Part shown: positions 6,038 to 6,519 of the stretch, one piece after another | Layout of the letters: the number at the start of each line of letters is the position of its first letter | Position numbering within the stretch: position 1 is the stretch's first letter | Source: Verrucomicrobiales bacterium | GTDB taxonomy: Bacteria > Verrucomicrobiota > Verrucomicrobiia > Limisphaerales > UBA1100 | Direction of reading: 5' to 3' | Length of the DNA stretch: 6,519 bases | NCBI GenBank assembly: GCA_003517285.1 | Contig: DPAW01000136.1 | Coordinates: forward strand, 1 to 6,519 | Translations under genes and position numbers: made by a program | The notes under the pieces: model-generated | The model's database searches: none | Told to the model about the DNA's origin: nothing | The model's input: the letters and a program-made list of their open reading frames with translations, nothing else

Positions 6038-6519
6038 GGCATCTGGCTTGGCGGCGGAGTGGCTTCAGGCGTACCGCCCGGGAATTGCACAGCATCCGGC
6101 GTGCCGTTTTCGGGAGACGCCGGTATTTGCGCGGCCGTTTGCAACGGCTCCATCGCGCCCATCGTATGCTGCAAAGATTCCCAACTTTGTTCCAAGGAAA
6201 ATCCTTCACCCACGGTTTGGCGGAGAAATGCGTTCAATGGATCATGCACCTGAATGGACCGGTCAATCTGCGGATTGGATCCGGCCTGATAGGCGCCGAT
6301 GGAAATGAGATCGCGGCTCTTGCGGTGAATGGCGAGCATCTCGCGGGCATCACCCATACATTCGCGGCGCGGCGCGGCGAGCAGATCATAAGACAGGCGG
6401 CTGACGCTTTCCAACACATCGATCGCCGGATAATGGTTTTGCGCCGCCAATTCGCGGGATAACACCAAGTGGCCATCCAGAATGGAGCGGGCCGCATCCG
6501 CCACGGGATCGTTCATGTC
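6034..6519 (-). CDS. fliI: FliI, flagellar type III export ATPase (N-terminus off right edge)
   Basis: FliI is the F1-beta-like hexameric ATPase of the flagellar export apparatus. The window holds its last 161 residues; the reading frame is open to the right edge, so the ATG at 6516 is an internal methionine. The strongest stretch is MNDPVADAARSILDGHLVLS followed by RELAAQNHYPAIDVLESVSR, a hallmark of FliI and related type III ATPases. The C-terminal helices with RKSRDLISIGAYQAGSNPQI, DRSI and PLNAFLRQ come next. The Walker A and B motifs lie beyond the edge. After the normal family end (about residue 120 of the visible part) there is a Pro/Ala/Thr-rich tail of about 40 residues ending PPPSQMP. 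The gene overlaps fliJ by 4 bases. Neighbouring flagellar genes exclude a virulence-type SctN. Confidence 0.95.
   Translation of the reverse strand, partial: DMNDPVADAARSILDGHLVLSRELAAQNHYPAIDVLESVSRLSYDLLAAPRRECMGDAREMLAIHRKSRDLISIGAYQAGSNPQIDRSIQVHDPLNAFLRQTVGEGFSLEQSWESLQHTMGAMEPLQTAAQIPASPENGTPDAVQFPGGTPEATPPPSQMP

Overview
The window is one densely packed flagellar biosynthesis operon, read entirely on the minus strand from the right edge to the left edge. It comes from a motile bacterium with moderately GC-rich DNA. In transcription order it holds: the 3' end of fliI (export ATPase), fliJ (ATPase stalk and chaperone), a membrane-anchored MotE/FlbB/YlxF-like protein, fliK (hook-length ruler), flgD (hook cap), flgE (hook protein), fliL (stator-associated protein) and the 5' two thirds or so of fliM (C-ring switch protein). 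There is no tRNA, rRNA, mobile element, CRISPR array or credible terminator. No intergenic gap exceeds about 35 bases, so almost the whole window is coding.

Right part (about 3400-6519): fliI and fliJ overlap by ATGA, and 17 bases separate fliJ from the MotE-like gene. The latter is followed after one base by fliK, whose ribosome binding site lies inside the upstream gene. These products export, chaperone and measure hook subunits, except for the MotE-like protein, which probably acts in the periplasm at the stator or basal body. Left part (1-3380): flgD and flgE build the hook, fliL links the stator to the basal body, and fliM carries rotor torque and switching. The order fliI-fliJ-ylxF/motE-fliK-flgD-flgE-fliL-fliM is the one known from Bacillus-type fla/che operons and, with additions, from spirochaetes and several other phyla. 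The small swrD/flbD gene often found between flgE and fliL is absent here, as are motA and motB.

The organism cannot be placed firmly. The ancestral gene order outside the enteric layout, the long acidic FliL and the divergent proteins would suit a deep-branching diderm, for example the Verrucomicrobiota/Planctomycetota side of the tree. That is a guess rather than a reading of the sequence.

No new system is visible. The points worth a second look are lineage-specific elaborations of known parts: two copies of a repeated module inside the hook protein, a FliM without the usual CheY-binding N-terminal peptide, a Pro-rich tail on FliI, an acidic/lysine 21-bp repeat in FliL, a C8 tract just after the fliK start codon, and an identical 9-base leader at identical spacing before flgD and fliL.
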